In this document: piece after piece, positions 1-12,211 of the stretch | Layout: each line of letters starts with the position of its first letter | Numbering within the stretch: position 1 is the first letter of the stretch | Assembly (NCBI GenBank): GCA_031763025.1 | Contig: JASSKH010000030.1 | Coordinates: forward strand, 8,884,867-8,948,866 | Direction: 5' to 3' | DNA length: 64,000 nt | Origin: Macrocystis pyrifera | Lineage: Eukaryota; Sar; Phaeophyceae; Laminariales; Laminariaceae | Program-made: the position numbers and the translations under genes | The notes under the pieces: generated by a model | Told to the model about the DNA's origin: nothing | The model's database searches: none | What the model saw: only the letters and a program-made list of their open reading frames with translations

Positions 1-2181
1 CGACAGGCGTGCCACCCCCGCTAGCTCCGCGTGCTTGAGCGCCTTCATGAGGTCACGAGTCTCGCCGCTCTGGGAAACCGCCAAAAATCCCCCGTATCTG
101 CGAGGGATGTCCGTCAAGCGCAGTTCCCCCGCGTCCATCGCCTACAAAATTGCCGTGTTGGCAAAAAACGCGGGGGGATTATGAAACCAACCAGCACGGG
201 GGATGGCGGAATAAATCAGCGTTGAGAGGGATGGACGCGAGGGGCGGGGGGGGGGGGGGAGGCGGGACGGGGGGGCGTCGAATTTTCCACATACGGCGAC
301 GGAATTGGGGGCTGATTCACAGACGCGATTTTCGACGGAACTTGGGATTAGTGCTTTCGGTTGGATGTTTTGGCGCCGGGCCTGCGCCGCCGACAGGCAG
401 TGCCGACCACGTGCCTTTACCCCAACCGTAACCGTAACCGTAACCGTAACCGTAACGGAAATCGTAACTGTAACTGTAACACTAGCAACGGCAACAGTAA
501 CCAGCGGTAAATGTAGCCGTAAGCGTAGCGGTAGCGGGAACCGTAAACCGTAACGGTAACAAAAATCGTAATCGTAACGGTTACCCGTTGCAGTAACCGA
601 GATCGCAACGCTACCCGTACCACGATCCAACCGTAAACGTAGCCGCAAGCGTAGTCGTAGCGGGAACCGTAAATCGTAACGGTAACAAACAATCGTAACG
701 TTACCCACACACCATAAACTGCACCCCGCAGCCGTATACGTACTGTAGCCGCAATGGCAACCGTAACTGTAGCCGAAGTCGTAGCTACAGCGATATCCGT
801 AGGCGTATATCAGGTAAAAAAGATGACCGTAAACAGAAACCGTAACCGCAGCCTTCAGCCGTAACCATCAACCCTAACCTCAACTTTTACGTCCACGTTA
901 CCCTTCGCGAGTACTCCCCCTCGCGTTAACTGTCTGCCTCGGTCACCCCGACCCCCCACCTTCGACAAGCACGGCTTTATCCGCCTTAACCTTCCCCTAA
1001 CCCTCCCGGGACTTCGGAGAGGACAACTGGCGATAAAAGATGACCACAGCAACGTATACTGCGTGAATGTTATATGTTGAAAAAAAATGGTGTCCGAGTT
1101 GCCATGGTTGAAACGAGTACTCGTAGCGCGGCACGGGCGCAGCATGATCCTTCCTACCCCTGCTGCTGCCGGGGGCTTACGCTGTCCGTAGACGGGTTTA
1201 ACAAGACCAAAGTTACCAACCATTGTACTAGTCGCTTTCTCGCGCTCCCGAAGGGGGTCGACAGGGAGAGCGCGCGACAGCAGTACAAGTACGATGGTCA
1301 AGCAGAGAGCGTGTCGCATCTACACATCCTCCTTGCGTTGTATCCGAGGACGATGGTTGATGCGTCCTCTTACCCGGCAGTCGGGGCCGCGCTTGAATCG
1401 TGCTGTCCGATGGCTGATGCCGTAGCTGTCACCTGATCTCCGACAATTTTATTTCCTTCTATACTATGATCAATTGCAAGTCTCGAAGGGGTTTACCAGC
1501 GTACATGCAGCATTTCGCGGAGTCATGAGAATCAAAAGCCACGTTCCCCCCCCCCTCCCTCAAAAAAAAAAAGAAGATATCCCCGCATGTTAACATGCCT
1601 TATTCGGTTCTGATCACCATTAATACCACTCTGTCCCTAAATATATGTAGTTTTTGTATACAAATACTGAATACCATCGGTACTTATATTTAGGAACATA
1701 GTGGTGTTATATATTCCCCCGTAATGGCCAATAGTATCACTAAAGTGTGCAGCAGTGTGTCTCACCGTGGCGGTGTCCAGCGCCTCGAGGTCCCTCATGA
1801 GCTTTGCTCCGTACATGGCGGCGTAGAGGGAAGTGCCGCACGCGGAGAGGACGAGGTGTCGGACCGCGCTCAGCCTGGCCTCCGCGCGATCGAAACCTCC
1901 GAGAACGACCCGGTCCTCGCTCATGCGACCTGCAAGCATCACGTACATACCACGCCGGCAAGAACAAAAAAAGAAAACGGACGGAGAGCAAAAATCGATC
2001 GAAAGCAAGACAAAAACATGACAACACAACGAATGAGACAACAACGAAAACGACGGCACAACGCCTGACCAAGAAAACTCAAAGAAAAGAACGGTTTGGA
2101 GAACGAGAAAAAAAAGGAAGAAAAAAATCACTTCATCAAAAAAAAGAAAAGGAAGGAGAAAGAAAGAAAGAAAGAAAGAAA

Positions 2182-2261
<80 letters not shown>

Positions 2262-2931
2262 AGAAATATATCTTGGGTAGTAACTTTCGTGGGGGCTTTC
2301 TTGGTTGTATTGTAATCCATCCTCTTTTGCTTCGTGATTGCCATCATTCCTACTCGTATTCGCTATAGGTTTCGAGCTGCCTGAGGCAACCCTCACGGAA
2401 AATCAACGCCACCAGAAGAACACCAGCAGGCCGATACAACACAGAAACCGAAACCGAAAACTCGACACTTCCAACCATCACTACCAACAACAGCCTAAAA
2501 AAACTCATATAAACCAACTACAACCCCAACTCCAACCACCACTACCCTCACTACCAACAACAGCCTAAAAACTCATAAAACCATCACCAACCCCAACTCC
2601 AACCACCACCATCACCGCCAACATCAACCAGCAGTACACCAGCACCGCCACCACAATGACCACCACCGCCAGCTCAACGTCACCAACACTACCATCACCA
2701 ATAGCATCAACACCAACACCAACTTCCGACCTTCCCACCTCCAAAGGCCAGGGCACGCGCAATGGCCTCCGGCTGCTGGAGGCACTCCCTGATCGTCCAG
2801 TGGGCGTGAGGGGCTGGAGACAGGAGAATGTCCTCCACATGAGTCGAGCTTTCCATGCGTGACATGTCCAAAGAACAGCCGTTGGCTCCGATCACGCCGA
2901 TTTCACCGTCCTGGGAAGGCATTTTCGTTGG

Positions 2932-2970
<39 letters not shown>

Positions 2971-5900
2971 GAGCTCGGAACGGGCGAGCTTCGCCGTAGT
3001 GAGAGCAGGAACAACGAGCAGCAGTGGAAGCAGTAGCAGCAGAGAAGCGGTAGAGACAGAAACAGCGACAGAAACAGCAACAGCAACAGCAACACCAAGC
3101 AACAACAGCAACAGTGACGTTTGCTTCGTCGTACTGGGGGGGGGGGGGGGGGGGTGCGCGTATGACAAAACAAAGGGTACGAATATGGTGTCTGCCGTGC
3201 GGCGCATTGCATCCCAATCACATTGTTAAACTCCCGCCCTCCCCTGCCAGAGGGGAAATTTTAACAACTCAACAACATCAACAGCAACAACTACAGTACA
3301 ACAGCCGGCACAACTACGTGCGACGACAACAACGAACGAAAGCAACAGCCAACAAAAGTAAAAAAAAAAAATCAACACCAACATCAAACATCACAACAAC
3401 ACCACCAACACACCAACAATAACCCCACAAACCCTCCCCCCCCCTGAAATTCACCTTCATAGCGATGATAACAATAACCCAACAACCCTCCCCCCCCCCC
3501 CTGAAATTCACCTTCATAGCGATGAAATTTTTGGTGTGGCGACTAAACGCCGCGGTTTCCGAAGCCACGAAGATTTCCCCTGAGCTAAGCCAATCACCAT
3601 CGGCGAACCGTTACAAGCCACCACAATGTTGTTAGGGTCATCCTTGTGCAGAATGGCCAGCCCCCACGTCCCGTCGCATCTTCGGGTTGTTATTCAGTAA
3701 GATGGAGGCATGGATATAGGTGTGGGGAGGGCGGGGGGGGGGGGGACTGATGATGTCGGAAATTGGGAAAACAGGAGGAGGCGAAAACTGTCCCACAAAA
3801 ACGAGAAATGCCTTGCGAAACTACCGTAGACGGGGGGGAGAACATACAACGAAGGAGAACCTGTCGAGTGAGACATCGTAAGGAGTCCAGATGAGCACAG
3901 AATTCGCTTCGCTTACACTCCCCCTTCAATATATATTCGTCAATCTCTGAATTCATTAACTCGTCATGATAGGAAAACACAGCACAACACAACACAAAAA
4001 GAGACCATTACACACCGGACGAACAGAGTCAACAATTCCGTACCGCAACAGCGATTACCTGGACAAGGCCCTCGCCGTGGCCGCCCTGAGGGTCATCTCG
4101 GGATCGCCACTCAGCTCCATCCCGACCAAGTGGGCGATCACCTTCTCACCAAGCCAACCCACGCCGATGCAGGCAGGAGACAAGCAGGGCAGGCAAGAGC
4201 AGGCACGGCACAGCAAGCAAGGCACAGCAAGCAAGGCACAGCAGGCAAGGCAAACAAGGGTAAGAGAGGCAGGCGCCACGCAGCACGGCAACACGCCCAA
4301 GGGGTGCATAGAAGTCACAGAGAAACACACTCGAACACGAATAACCCGCACAGGAACGGCCCCAACAGGAACACAGAGGCAACCCGAACAGGAACAACGA
4401 AACTACAAACAACCCGAACAGGAACAACGAAACTGCAAACAACCCGAACAGGAACAGCCGAACAGAAACAATCGGAACACCAATAACGAGTTAGCGAAGC
4501 AAGAAAAGGCGGAAAGGAAAGGGGCAAGGTCAGTCGAGAGCCTCACGTGGCTCACACAAACATGGATTCTTGGCAAATAGAGAACGGGTAGTTGCGGCGC
4601 AAGCTTCTCTATCACGCGTTTCATGACGCACCCACCACTCCCGAAACGCCCTTTACCGCTGCAGAATGTATCCAACTTAAACATAAGCATCCAACTTAAA
4701 CATAAGCACCCAACTCAAACATAAGCATCCAACTCAAACATAAGCATCCAACTTAAACATAAGCATCACAACCACTGAGCTAAAAGTTAGCGCTGACTTT
4801 CAGCTCAGTGGTTACTGTGCTTATCTAACAACAGTAAGTTGTCGCCGGTTCAATTCTGTTCAATCCTGTTCAATTCAACAGACGACCAAGCAAGCAAGAG
4901 ATAAACTCGAGCGAGTAAGAAAGAAAGCAAGGAACCCAGTAAGACAACAAGACAGCAAGACAGCGAGACAGCAGGGCAACAAGCCGGCAAGCCAGTAGGC
5001 AGCAAGCCAGGAAAGCCATCGAGCCAGCCGGCAAACCAGCAAGCCAGCGACTACGCGACGAACCTCGGAGTCCGTCTCTGAGCGGAATTCTATCCCCTTG
5101 GCCTGGAGTTCCCTCCTGAGTTCAGTGGCGTTATTGATGGTGCCGTTGTGCACGAGGGCGATGCGGTTGTCGAAGTCCATGTGGGGGTGAGCGTTCTTGT
5201 CTGTTTTGCCGCCTACACAAATCGAAGGCGTTGGGTTTCGTTGTACGCCGGCGAGAGGATGAGCGAAGGAGGAGGAGGACGGGAAAGAGAAGAGGGAGAA
5301 GGGGGAGGACCAAGAGGAGGAAGAAGAACAGGACGAGGAGGAGGAGGAGAAGGAGGAGAGGGGGGGGGGGGGGGGAGAAGAGGAGGTAGAGGAGAGGGGG
5401 GGGGGAACCGGGACGAAGAAAAAGGGGGAAGAGGTGGAGGAAGACGAGGAAAAGGATAAGGGGGGTATGAATGCGAATTCATGTCGGGGTCCACAAGTAC
5501 GGGGTGCACTCGATATCATGCATGGTCGTAGTCGTCTGACCATAGACCTTCGCATCCCTGCAATGCCGGTAACTCAATTGCGATCGTCTTGCTACCGAAC
5601 ATGCGCTAAAGGGTTCGTTCAATAGTTCAATAAGGTAGGATGTCGGGGCCGGATGGGAAATCGTCAAAACAACAACCATTTTTCGAACGCCTGCAAAGGT
5701 GATGATGTCTGGGCTGTTTTTCTCGCCTCCTTCATACACCAAAGGAGCTCATCAAGGGAGCAAAACCGGGCGACGTTCCGACGTTAGCCTGACCCTCACC
5801 AGGTATCAAGGTAAGACCGGTAAACAATGGCGGAACAGGGGGGGGGTGGGGGGGGGATACGGGTGGCAAGAATGAAAGTGCAGATCGAAGCCGCTACCGG

Positions 5901-7728
5901 TCACAGCCGTAAGCAAAATAACGGCCTACTTTTCCAACAAACACACACAAGACCGCGTACAACAAACCCATGAAGGTGGGAGCAGCGCCATGGGGGGGGG
6001 CAGGGACATAACGAGCGACGCCTCCCAGAGCCGGCCGGCTGGAGCCGTAGCTTCTCGTTAGTTACGAACCGCTAAAGTTCACCCCTGGTCCCCGTCCCGA
6101 ACGAGTCTTACAAATCCTGCCAGTATATATGTACAACTGACAAAGGCGGCAACGAATGGAGAGCCAAGTACAGTAGCCGGAAACAACATGGAAAAAAAGG
6201 GTCCCGAAATAAGGACAGCGCACACCGCCGGTGGTTTCGATTCGCTGTTTGTTTTACTACAAACCTTGTAGTTTGATTCCCTGCTTTGTCGAATTCCTGG
6301 TTTTTCGATCTGCCTGGTGCTCCGATTTTTCGATTGTCTGATTTTCCGATCTCTCGGGAGACCCCCCCCCCCCCCCCTCACAAAATGTGGGCATATAGGT
6401 ATCATCCTCGTGTAGACATCGAACAACGTACATATTACGGGGGGCCATAGTAGATAGGACCAAATATTGTTAGCAAAAATAGGGACATATATAGGCTTTT
6501 GTGTGCACCGTAGGTCCTATTTACTACGGTCCCCCGAATAAATGCCCAACAAGGCGTCGACAACCTCTTCTCAATTCGGTACGCTTAACGGTGTGCTACG
6601 TAGTCAAATCCCCGCAGGGATTGTTTTACGCCCACATTGTGCTAGGAGAGGTCCCGGCCACACGATTGTCTCAAGGTGTTTCGACTTTTTTTCATGTTTT
6701 TTCTTGTTTTTTGGTCCCCTTCTCACCGTGGGTGGCCCACCGCGTGTGTGCGATGCCGACCTTGTGGTGGCTGTGGTTCCCGGCGTTAGTCTGCAGGAGT
6801 TCCATGCTGTCCGCGGCGTTCCCCCTGGAGGCATACTTGGACACCACCAGCTCCCTGTCGAAGTCGATCGTCGCCACACCCGCGGAGTCATAGCCTCGGT
6901 TCCTCAGGATGGACAGGCCCTTTTTTTAGTCCGACAGGGGATAGGCAGACAGGAAGGTGCGTATGCAAACACATTTCGTTTGGCATCGCTAGTTTTCACG
7001 GGGGTGGTGTCGAAATTTGCTGTTTCGATCGTCCGACCGACTGACCGCAGAATTATTTCGATCGGCGATCCGTAGGCAGCACCCAGGTGTACCCGTAGCG
7101 CCATTCGGGCGAGCAGCATAATCTGTTGTTCCCTCCCTCTTTTCCCTACTCTCTCCTTCCTTTCTTCCTTCCCTCCCCCCCCTCCCCCTCTCCCCCCCCT
7201 CCCCTCCCTCTCTCTCCCCCCCCCCCAGGTGCTCCCCCTCGAAACGGATGCGTGGTCAACGGTCAAATGACTAAGACAAGCAACAAATGAGTATCCCCCC
7301 CCCCCCCCTCCCTTCCCCCCCCAAAAAAAAAAACGCCTACTAAGCCCCCACAAGCACACCTCGTAGAGAAAGTCGACGGCGTCCAACGCCCCCCCCTTCT
7401 CCTTGGACGAGACGACGCCAACGATGCCGCAGTTCTTCGCCCTTTCATTTGGAGACCCGCAAAGCGCCAAGGCTAGCGCGGCCACCGCTGCTGCCGCCCA
7501 ATCACCCGCCCCCCACCCCTCCGTTGCCCCCGCCCCTGCCCCCGCCCCCGCCCCCGCCCCCGCCCGCCAACCACCGTCGCCGCCAATTCTTTCACGAGCT
7601 CGGATGGACAGAGCGGCGGAGCAGGTGGTGGTGGTGGTGGTGGTGGTGGTGGCTCGTCCCGTCAGCGCGCGGAGGAGGGAGGGGCTTGAGCGCCGCCTGG
7701 CTGCCGTTAAGGCCGCCATGGTAGCCAT
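1..7728 (-). CDS. Glutamine--fructose-6-phosphate aminotransferase (GFAT), 3' end beyond window
   Basis: Makes glucosamine-6-phosphate from fructose-6-phosphate and glutamine, the entry step to UDP-GlcNAc. Exons (minus strand, phases all matching): 7728-7360, 6919-6727, 5212-5064, 4141-4059, 3679-3512, 2910-2739, 1929-1766, 141-1. The glutaminase domain shows CGIVGVVS (nucleophile Cys at residue 100), [29 protein letters not shown] and [10 protein letters not shown]. The first SIS domain shows [16 protein letters not shown] and, in the last exon, [10 protein letters not shown]. The rest of SIS1 and all of SIS2 lie off the left edge; about 480 residues are visible. The start is the first ATG of an Ala/Thr/Gly-rich extension of 99 residues before the catalytic Cys, which must be removed for the Ntn-hydrolase to work. 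Exon 5 has an apparent 1-nt deletion (see findings). Introns hold microsatellites, one TA-MITE and poly(C) retroposon pieces. Family assignment is firm; the exact start is not. Confidence 0.9.
418..870. repeat. Degenerate (CGTAAC)n hexamer array in GFAT intron 7
   Basis: Long stretch of CCGTAAC-type units with frequent substitutions, inside the intron at 142-1765. It creates spurious open frames on both strands, rich in Arg/Leu and Thr/Val. The rest of that intron shows no other structure. Confidence 0.85.
2096..2262. repeat. (GAAA)n microsatellite
   Basis: Nearly pure GAAA units from about 2157 to 2262 with A-rich flanks, in GFAT intron 6 (1930-2738). Lys/Arg/Glu and Phe/Leu/Ser frames here are repeat artefacts. 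About 2400-2700 of the same intron is a (CAA/ACC)-rich simple-sequence stretch. Confidence 0.95.
2933..2968. repeat. Poly(G) tract; poly(C) upstream of GFAT exon 6 acceptor
   Basis: 36-bp G run. On the gene strand it is a C run ending about 22 nt before the CAG acceptor at 2911, where a polypyrimidine tract belongs. Further G runs and (CAG/CAA)-rich sequence fill the intron to 3410. Confidence 0.9.
3434..3526 (-). repeat. 57-bp tandem duplication that copies the exon 5 splice donor
   Basis: The sequence around ATCGCTATGAAG and its GTGAAT donor (exon end at 3512) is repeated with the same downstream G-rich stretch, giving a second identical donor with its exon end at 3455. The spacing is 57 nt, and the frame between them is open. 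Confidence 0.85.
4185..4466. repeat. Two short tandem arrays in GFAT intron 3
   Basis: First, AGCAAGGCACAGC-type units (about 4195-4255). Then three copies of a roughly 30-bp unit, AACCCGAACAGGAACAACGA plus CAAAC-rich filler, at about 4380-4466. The intron spans 4142-5063. Confidence 0.8.
4668..4767. repeat. Five copies of a 19-bp tandem repeat
   Basis: Unit CATCCAACTTAAACATAAG with T/C variants, in GFAT intron 3, directly next to the hairpin at 4768-4840. Confidence 0.9.
4768..4870 (+). other. Inverted repeat carrying tRNA-like A and B boxes
   Basis: AACCACTGAGCT and AGCTCAGTGGTT form a perfect 12-bp stem around a roughly 20-nt centre, with weaker pairing outside it (CATAAGCA / TGCTTAT). 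The right arm contains CAGCTCAGTGG (a good pol III A box) and about 45 nt further on lies GGTTCAATTC (B box). A standard cloverleaf does not form, so this is more likely a tRNA-derived SINE remnant than a tRNA gene. Confidence 0.4.
4868..5045. repeat. AGCAAGCAAG/CAAGACAG-type simple repeat
   Basis: Degenerate tetramer-like purine/C repeats between the hairpin and the donor of GFAT exon 3; no gene content seen. Confidence 0.7.
5258..5462. repeat. GA/GGA-rich purine tract
   Basis: About 200 bp of almost pure purine on the plus strand, i.e. pyrimidine on the GFAT strand, starting about 45 bp upstream of the exon 3 acceptor. Confidence 0.85.
5490..5580 (-). mobile_element. Family-2 poly(C) retroposon fragment
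   Basis: Contains ATGCATGGTCGTAGTCGTCT and GACCATAGACC, matching the family-2 3' end seen at 34.7 kb, in minus orientation; TGCACTCGATATC lies at its 3' boundary. Located in GFAT intron 2. Confidence 0.65.
6435..6538. mobile_element. TA-MITE copy 1
   Basis: Element of about 104 bp with inverted ends TTACGGGGGGCCATAGT... and ...ACTACGGTCCCCCGAA, flanked by TA on both sides. Located in GFAT intron 2. Confidence 0.9.
7200..7330 (+). mobile_element. LINE 3'-end fragment with poly(C) tail
   Basis: CTCGAAACGGATGCGTGGTC through AACAAATGAGTAT, then a C run: the 3' end of the LINE family. Located in GFAT intron 1, antisense to the gene. Confidence 0.8.
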
Positions 7729-10700
7729 GGTTGTGGTGGTGGCGGTGGTGTTGAGGGGCCCTGGGGACGCGAAGAAGGCAGGATCGGATGGAGGTCCGCG
7801 TCAAACATGATCAGGTGCCGTCGTACAGAAGCACGAGATAAGGAGGAGCTGCAGCTACGCATGCCAAGTGCCAGGGAGTTTAAGCGTTTCGTGCGAACTC
7901 ACCCGCCGGTCGACATGCTCGGTACGAATTTTATACGAGGGTACAGCAGTACTCGTACGAGCTCTGGACTCGTGATCCCGTGATGAACTCACGAGTTGTG
8001 CCGTGGGGAGTTTTCTGCGCCGAAATCACAACTTTTGTTTCAGAAGCTCTAAAAACGCATCTTTCTCGAAAATCAAACATACCGGCACCAATATACCCAG
8101 GAGTAAAAACAGGTCTACAAACCCTCAGTTTAAAAAATTCAAACTTCCAGGTCCATCACCATATCCGGCGAGTCATCAGAGGCCTCACGGCGCGCTTTCT
8201 CTGTGATCGCATACCATATTATACGTGCAGAAGTCAGCTTGTTTTACCGATACTTTACCCACACCAGTGTTAAAATAATAATCGTTGACCGCCAACCGCC
8301 GGAGCTGACGCGAGCATTGCGCATCCGAGGGGTAACTGTGAGAAAAAGGCTGAGGGTCACGGCGTACTGCGACGTGCGAGACTAAAAGTAACTATCCATA
8401 TATCCATACGTACTACGTACTGCTGCTGTAGACCCCAACCCTAACGCAATCACCCCCCAATCAACCATTGATCTATTCGTCTCGTACACAAGTAAGTGTA
8501 TGCCAACCATTTTATCGAATAAGTGGTACCAGGTATCCTCTACCAGCAGGTACAATAGTACTTCCTTCTGGAGGTGACTGGCGATGATGGTCCATCACTC
8601 GCGATCTCGCGATAAGATTGATAGTCAATCAAGCCAACACACACTATCTGGCACAGATTTTGCACCCGGTACAGGACTCGTCGATTTTTTTCTCAGCGGG
8701 CCTGCTCCTCACGCATGCCGTGCAGTCAGCAGTCAGTCGCCAAGTAGTCTGTTGTAGACCCACACAAAGAACAGGGGTGCTGTTGCGCGTTGTGTGCTTC
8801 AATAATCGTGATCTGTCACGTCGTACGAAGTCGTTTCGCAAACAACCCGACAACGAACCACAGTAAATACAGCAGTACGAGTACTTCTGCACTTGCATCT
8901 TCCACTGCTACTGCTGTCTGCTGCTGCTGTGCTGTACGCATACTCTTACCGCGAACCGTCTTTGCTGCTGTACTCTCACCGCCGTCGTTTCACGCCAGGC
9001 TGCAAACCAGTTGGAATCAGAGTGCATCGTCATACGTACTTGCACATACGACAACAAAGTGTGCCCCCGAGAGGGTATTTTGACTCGCAGCAAGAGTATG
9101 TCAGCGCACAACAGATGTTGTACAAAAGACGGATCACACGTACTGCTGTACATGTATGTATCATGTTGCTCGGTGTCAAATGGTACCACCCCCTGCCTCC
9201 AGCACTCCAGCAGGCCGGATTTCCTACGTACCCGGGTACGTGCACGGTTAGCGACAGCCGACGCCGCAATCGGCAATGGGCGATGAGGTGTTACTACGAA
9301 ATAGACCAATATATAGTCTCTTTGATCAATTCCGATGTGCAGTCCATGCCGTACGATACGCACTGGTGGTGTTGTCTGCTGTAGGATGATACGTACCATA
9401 CGGATACCACCAGTTTCATTCACAGACGTTTTTGGCACTTGACACCCTCGACACTCGACGTCCACCGCCCCAGTCGGCGGTGCATCTGCTGTGCATTGCG
9501 GAGAGTTTGCTATGGATGGGCCCGGCACAGAGGGGACATACATCCGAGAAGCGCCAAAAGAAGCAGCAGTACAAGCACCACCACCACCACCACCACCATC
9601 AGCAGCAGCAGCAGCAGCAGCACAGCAACAACAGCAGCAGCAGAAGGGCGTGCGTGACACCTCAAAGACCGGCTACGGATCCCGACAACAGCGAACACAG
9701 CTCAGCGCACTGGTTGTACTGCTCTGTTTGCGCATAGCAATCAACGTTGCGAGCTTGCTGTGTTTGGGAACCACGGAACATAACAAGCAGCACCAGAAAG
9801 AAGAATATATAGCAACCGAGTAGGACAACTCCTGATCGAAGGGCATAGGACAGAGCAGCAGTCAGAGACGTCGGCGCTAGTGCAGCACCGCGGGCTGAAC
9901 TGCAGGCGACAACCGACGTTGCTAGCTAGCTAGCTAGCGATAGTGTGGCACAAGCTAAAGAGAAAGGGCTTGTTGCTGTTGCAATGCCAGGCTGGAAAGA
10001 GGAGAGGAATACGTACTACTGCTGCTGTACGTCGATGCTACGCTTGTCCCATGTCACACCGCATTTCATTGCTTCGGTACCCCAACCGCGCCGGCTTCCT
10101 CACCTGCTAGCTAAAGGCACCGACGGTCGAGGCCACCACGACGCTGCAGACTCAGAGAACACGGCTTGATGGCAGTCTGGCGAGTTTTGTTGCACAGCGC
10201 TCGAACGGGATTGTTGCAGTTGTGATAGTGGAGAGGACTGCTGCTGATGAGAGCTTCTGCCTCTGTGCTGCAGATTCGAAAAGAGATCCAAAATTTGCGA
10301 ATATCCAATCGACCAATGGGATAGCTTGCTGGAGAATAAGACTGTTGTGATTGGTTGGAAGATATCCCGATCCAGAATCGAAGCCATTATTAGCCATGAT
10401 TTGGTATTAATAGTTAGCTACCTCGCTTGGCTGACTCTTACTTCTTGCTTGCTTCTTCTTGTCGCGTCCATGCCAGCACGCAATGCGGAAGAGACATACC
10501 ACTGGTGCACTACGAGTAGCTGCGTGGAAGGGCGCATATCTTGCCTAGAGCCGCGCGCATGGAAGCCAGCGCCTCCTCGAGGTCGTGCGCTGAACCTGCA
10601 TAACTGGACGCACGTAGTACGTATACAGCCCGTTGACATTTCCTTCCGTACATTACAATGCTGTATAAATAAGGCCCTAGCAGGGCAACCAGTGTGGGGA

Positions 10701-12211
10701 GGCACAAAGGGGAAGGGAGAAATCTTGCACAAGTAATCAGAGTGGATTTTGACATTGCTGCGATGTGATACGATATGTACCTGTTCATCGTACCCATTAT
10801 TATGGGGGGCGAGTTGTATGACACTGCTGTGCATATATATACTTCATCAAGCAGAATCATACGCCGTGTCGTACTAATAGCAGTCTTCCCATCAGTCTTC
10901 AACCGCATGCGGCCGACGGGGGCTCAGGAGGCGTCTTGGTGGGGAACGAGGGGGAATGGGAAGGGTCGCTTAGAACCCAAGGTGCCGACCGGGCGCCGCT
11001 CATGCTAAGGTCATCAGGAGCATCAGCGACCCTCGGCAGGCGGGATGTGAGGGGCGGGGGGGGGGGGGGGGGTCCCGTCACTGCCACCTCCAGGGAGCTT
11101 TTGGTCATGATCTATGGTTTCGTTCCTAATAAATATGCGCACCGTTTGTTGTTGACAGACACCGCTTATTCGTGAGCTCGAAGCTCGGCGATGCCTATTA
11201 CAGGTATCCGAGTTACCTCTACCCGATCGATATCAATACGTCATACCAGGCATGGTACGCAACCCAATGCAACGGGCGGAGACGCCATCAGGACGTACGA
11301 TGTAAAATTGAAGTGACGTCGTCAGTGTCGTAGTCGATGAGGGCGGCAGGGTCGGGGCTGTACCCGCTGCACCCGTCGGAGTGATGGACAACCCTAACGG
11401 TCCACCTCATTTTCGACACCTGTTTCGATTGGCGTTTGACGTTTAAGCAGGGGGCGCACCTCATACGGGCAACTCAATGTTCCCGCCTCTTCGATGCCCA
11501 CTCGCGTTGACACGACGAAGACACCGGTCCATTTCGGCGGGTAACATAGACCGAAACAGGAGACAGGGCATGCCTTACTATACAGTAGTTTCGCTATTAA
11601 TAGTAACTCTCGCTGGTGGATATTTGTAACTGTCGCCAACTCTGTGCGCTGGCGGACGGCAGATCACACCTCGACAGAAAATCGATCCCCAATTCGCTAT
11701 GCATGCACAGGTATTTCAAGGCAGACCTCTGCCCGATTTCCCGATCTTGTATGATCTATCTAGCTCATGTTCCCGTGTGGAAGTCAAGCAATCTGCGATA
11801 TTTAGCACTTGTGTCCTGATGGGTTGGATCTGTGCTATTGAAGATCTTGCACAAACCTCTCGAAACGGCAGGTGACGAAGTTCGTATTACTATATGGTCT
11901 ACTACTACTGTAGTAGATCATGATCTGCTCGAGGTGCGGAAGGCATAAAAGATAACTAAAAAACGATTTTCGGAGATTTTCGGCCGGACGGCTTGGATCT
12001 CCGGCTTCACCCAGCTCAAAAGTAAGGCATGCCATACTAAGGCTTTGAAGGCATGCCCTATATTATAGCCGGCCGAATAAAATATCAAAACTCGTTTATT
12101 AAAACAGATAAAACGTGCCTGGTAGCAGGTATATCATTACATGAAAAGTGGGCATCATTATCATCAACCCCGTCAACATAACGCTCTTACGAAGTACCTG
12201 GTACAAGTATA
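7729..12211. other. Intergenic region between GFAT and the PfkB gene
   Basis: No convincing gene. It holds (ACC)n/(CAG)n runs at about 9571-9646 that make open frames on both strands, (GCTA)n at about 9919-9938, a G run near 11056-11072, and many short CTGCTGTA/TACGTA motifs. The GFAT promoter should lie in its left end; no clear core element was identified. Confidence 0.5.

Noticed and set aside
142..710. Arg/Leu- and Thr/Val-rich minus-strand frames
   Set aside because: They coincide with the degenerate (CGTAAC)n array in a GFAT intron.
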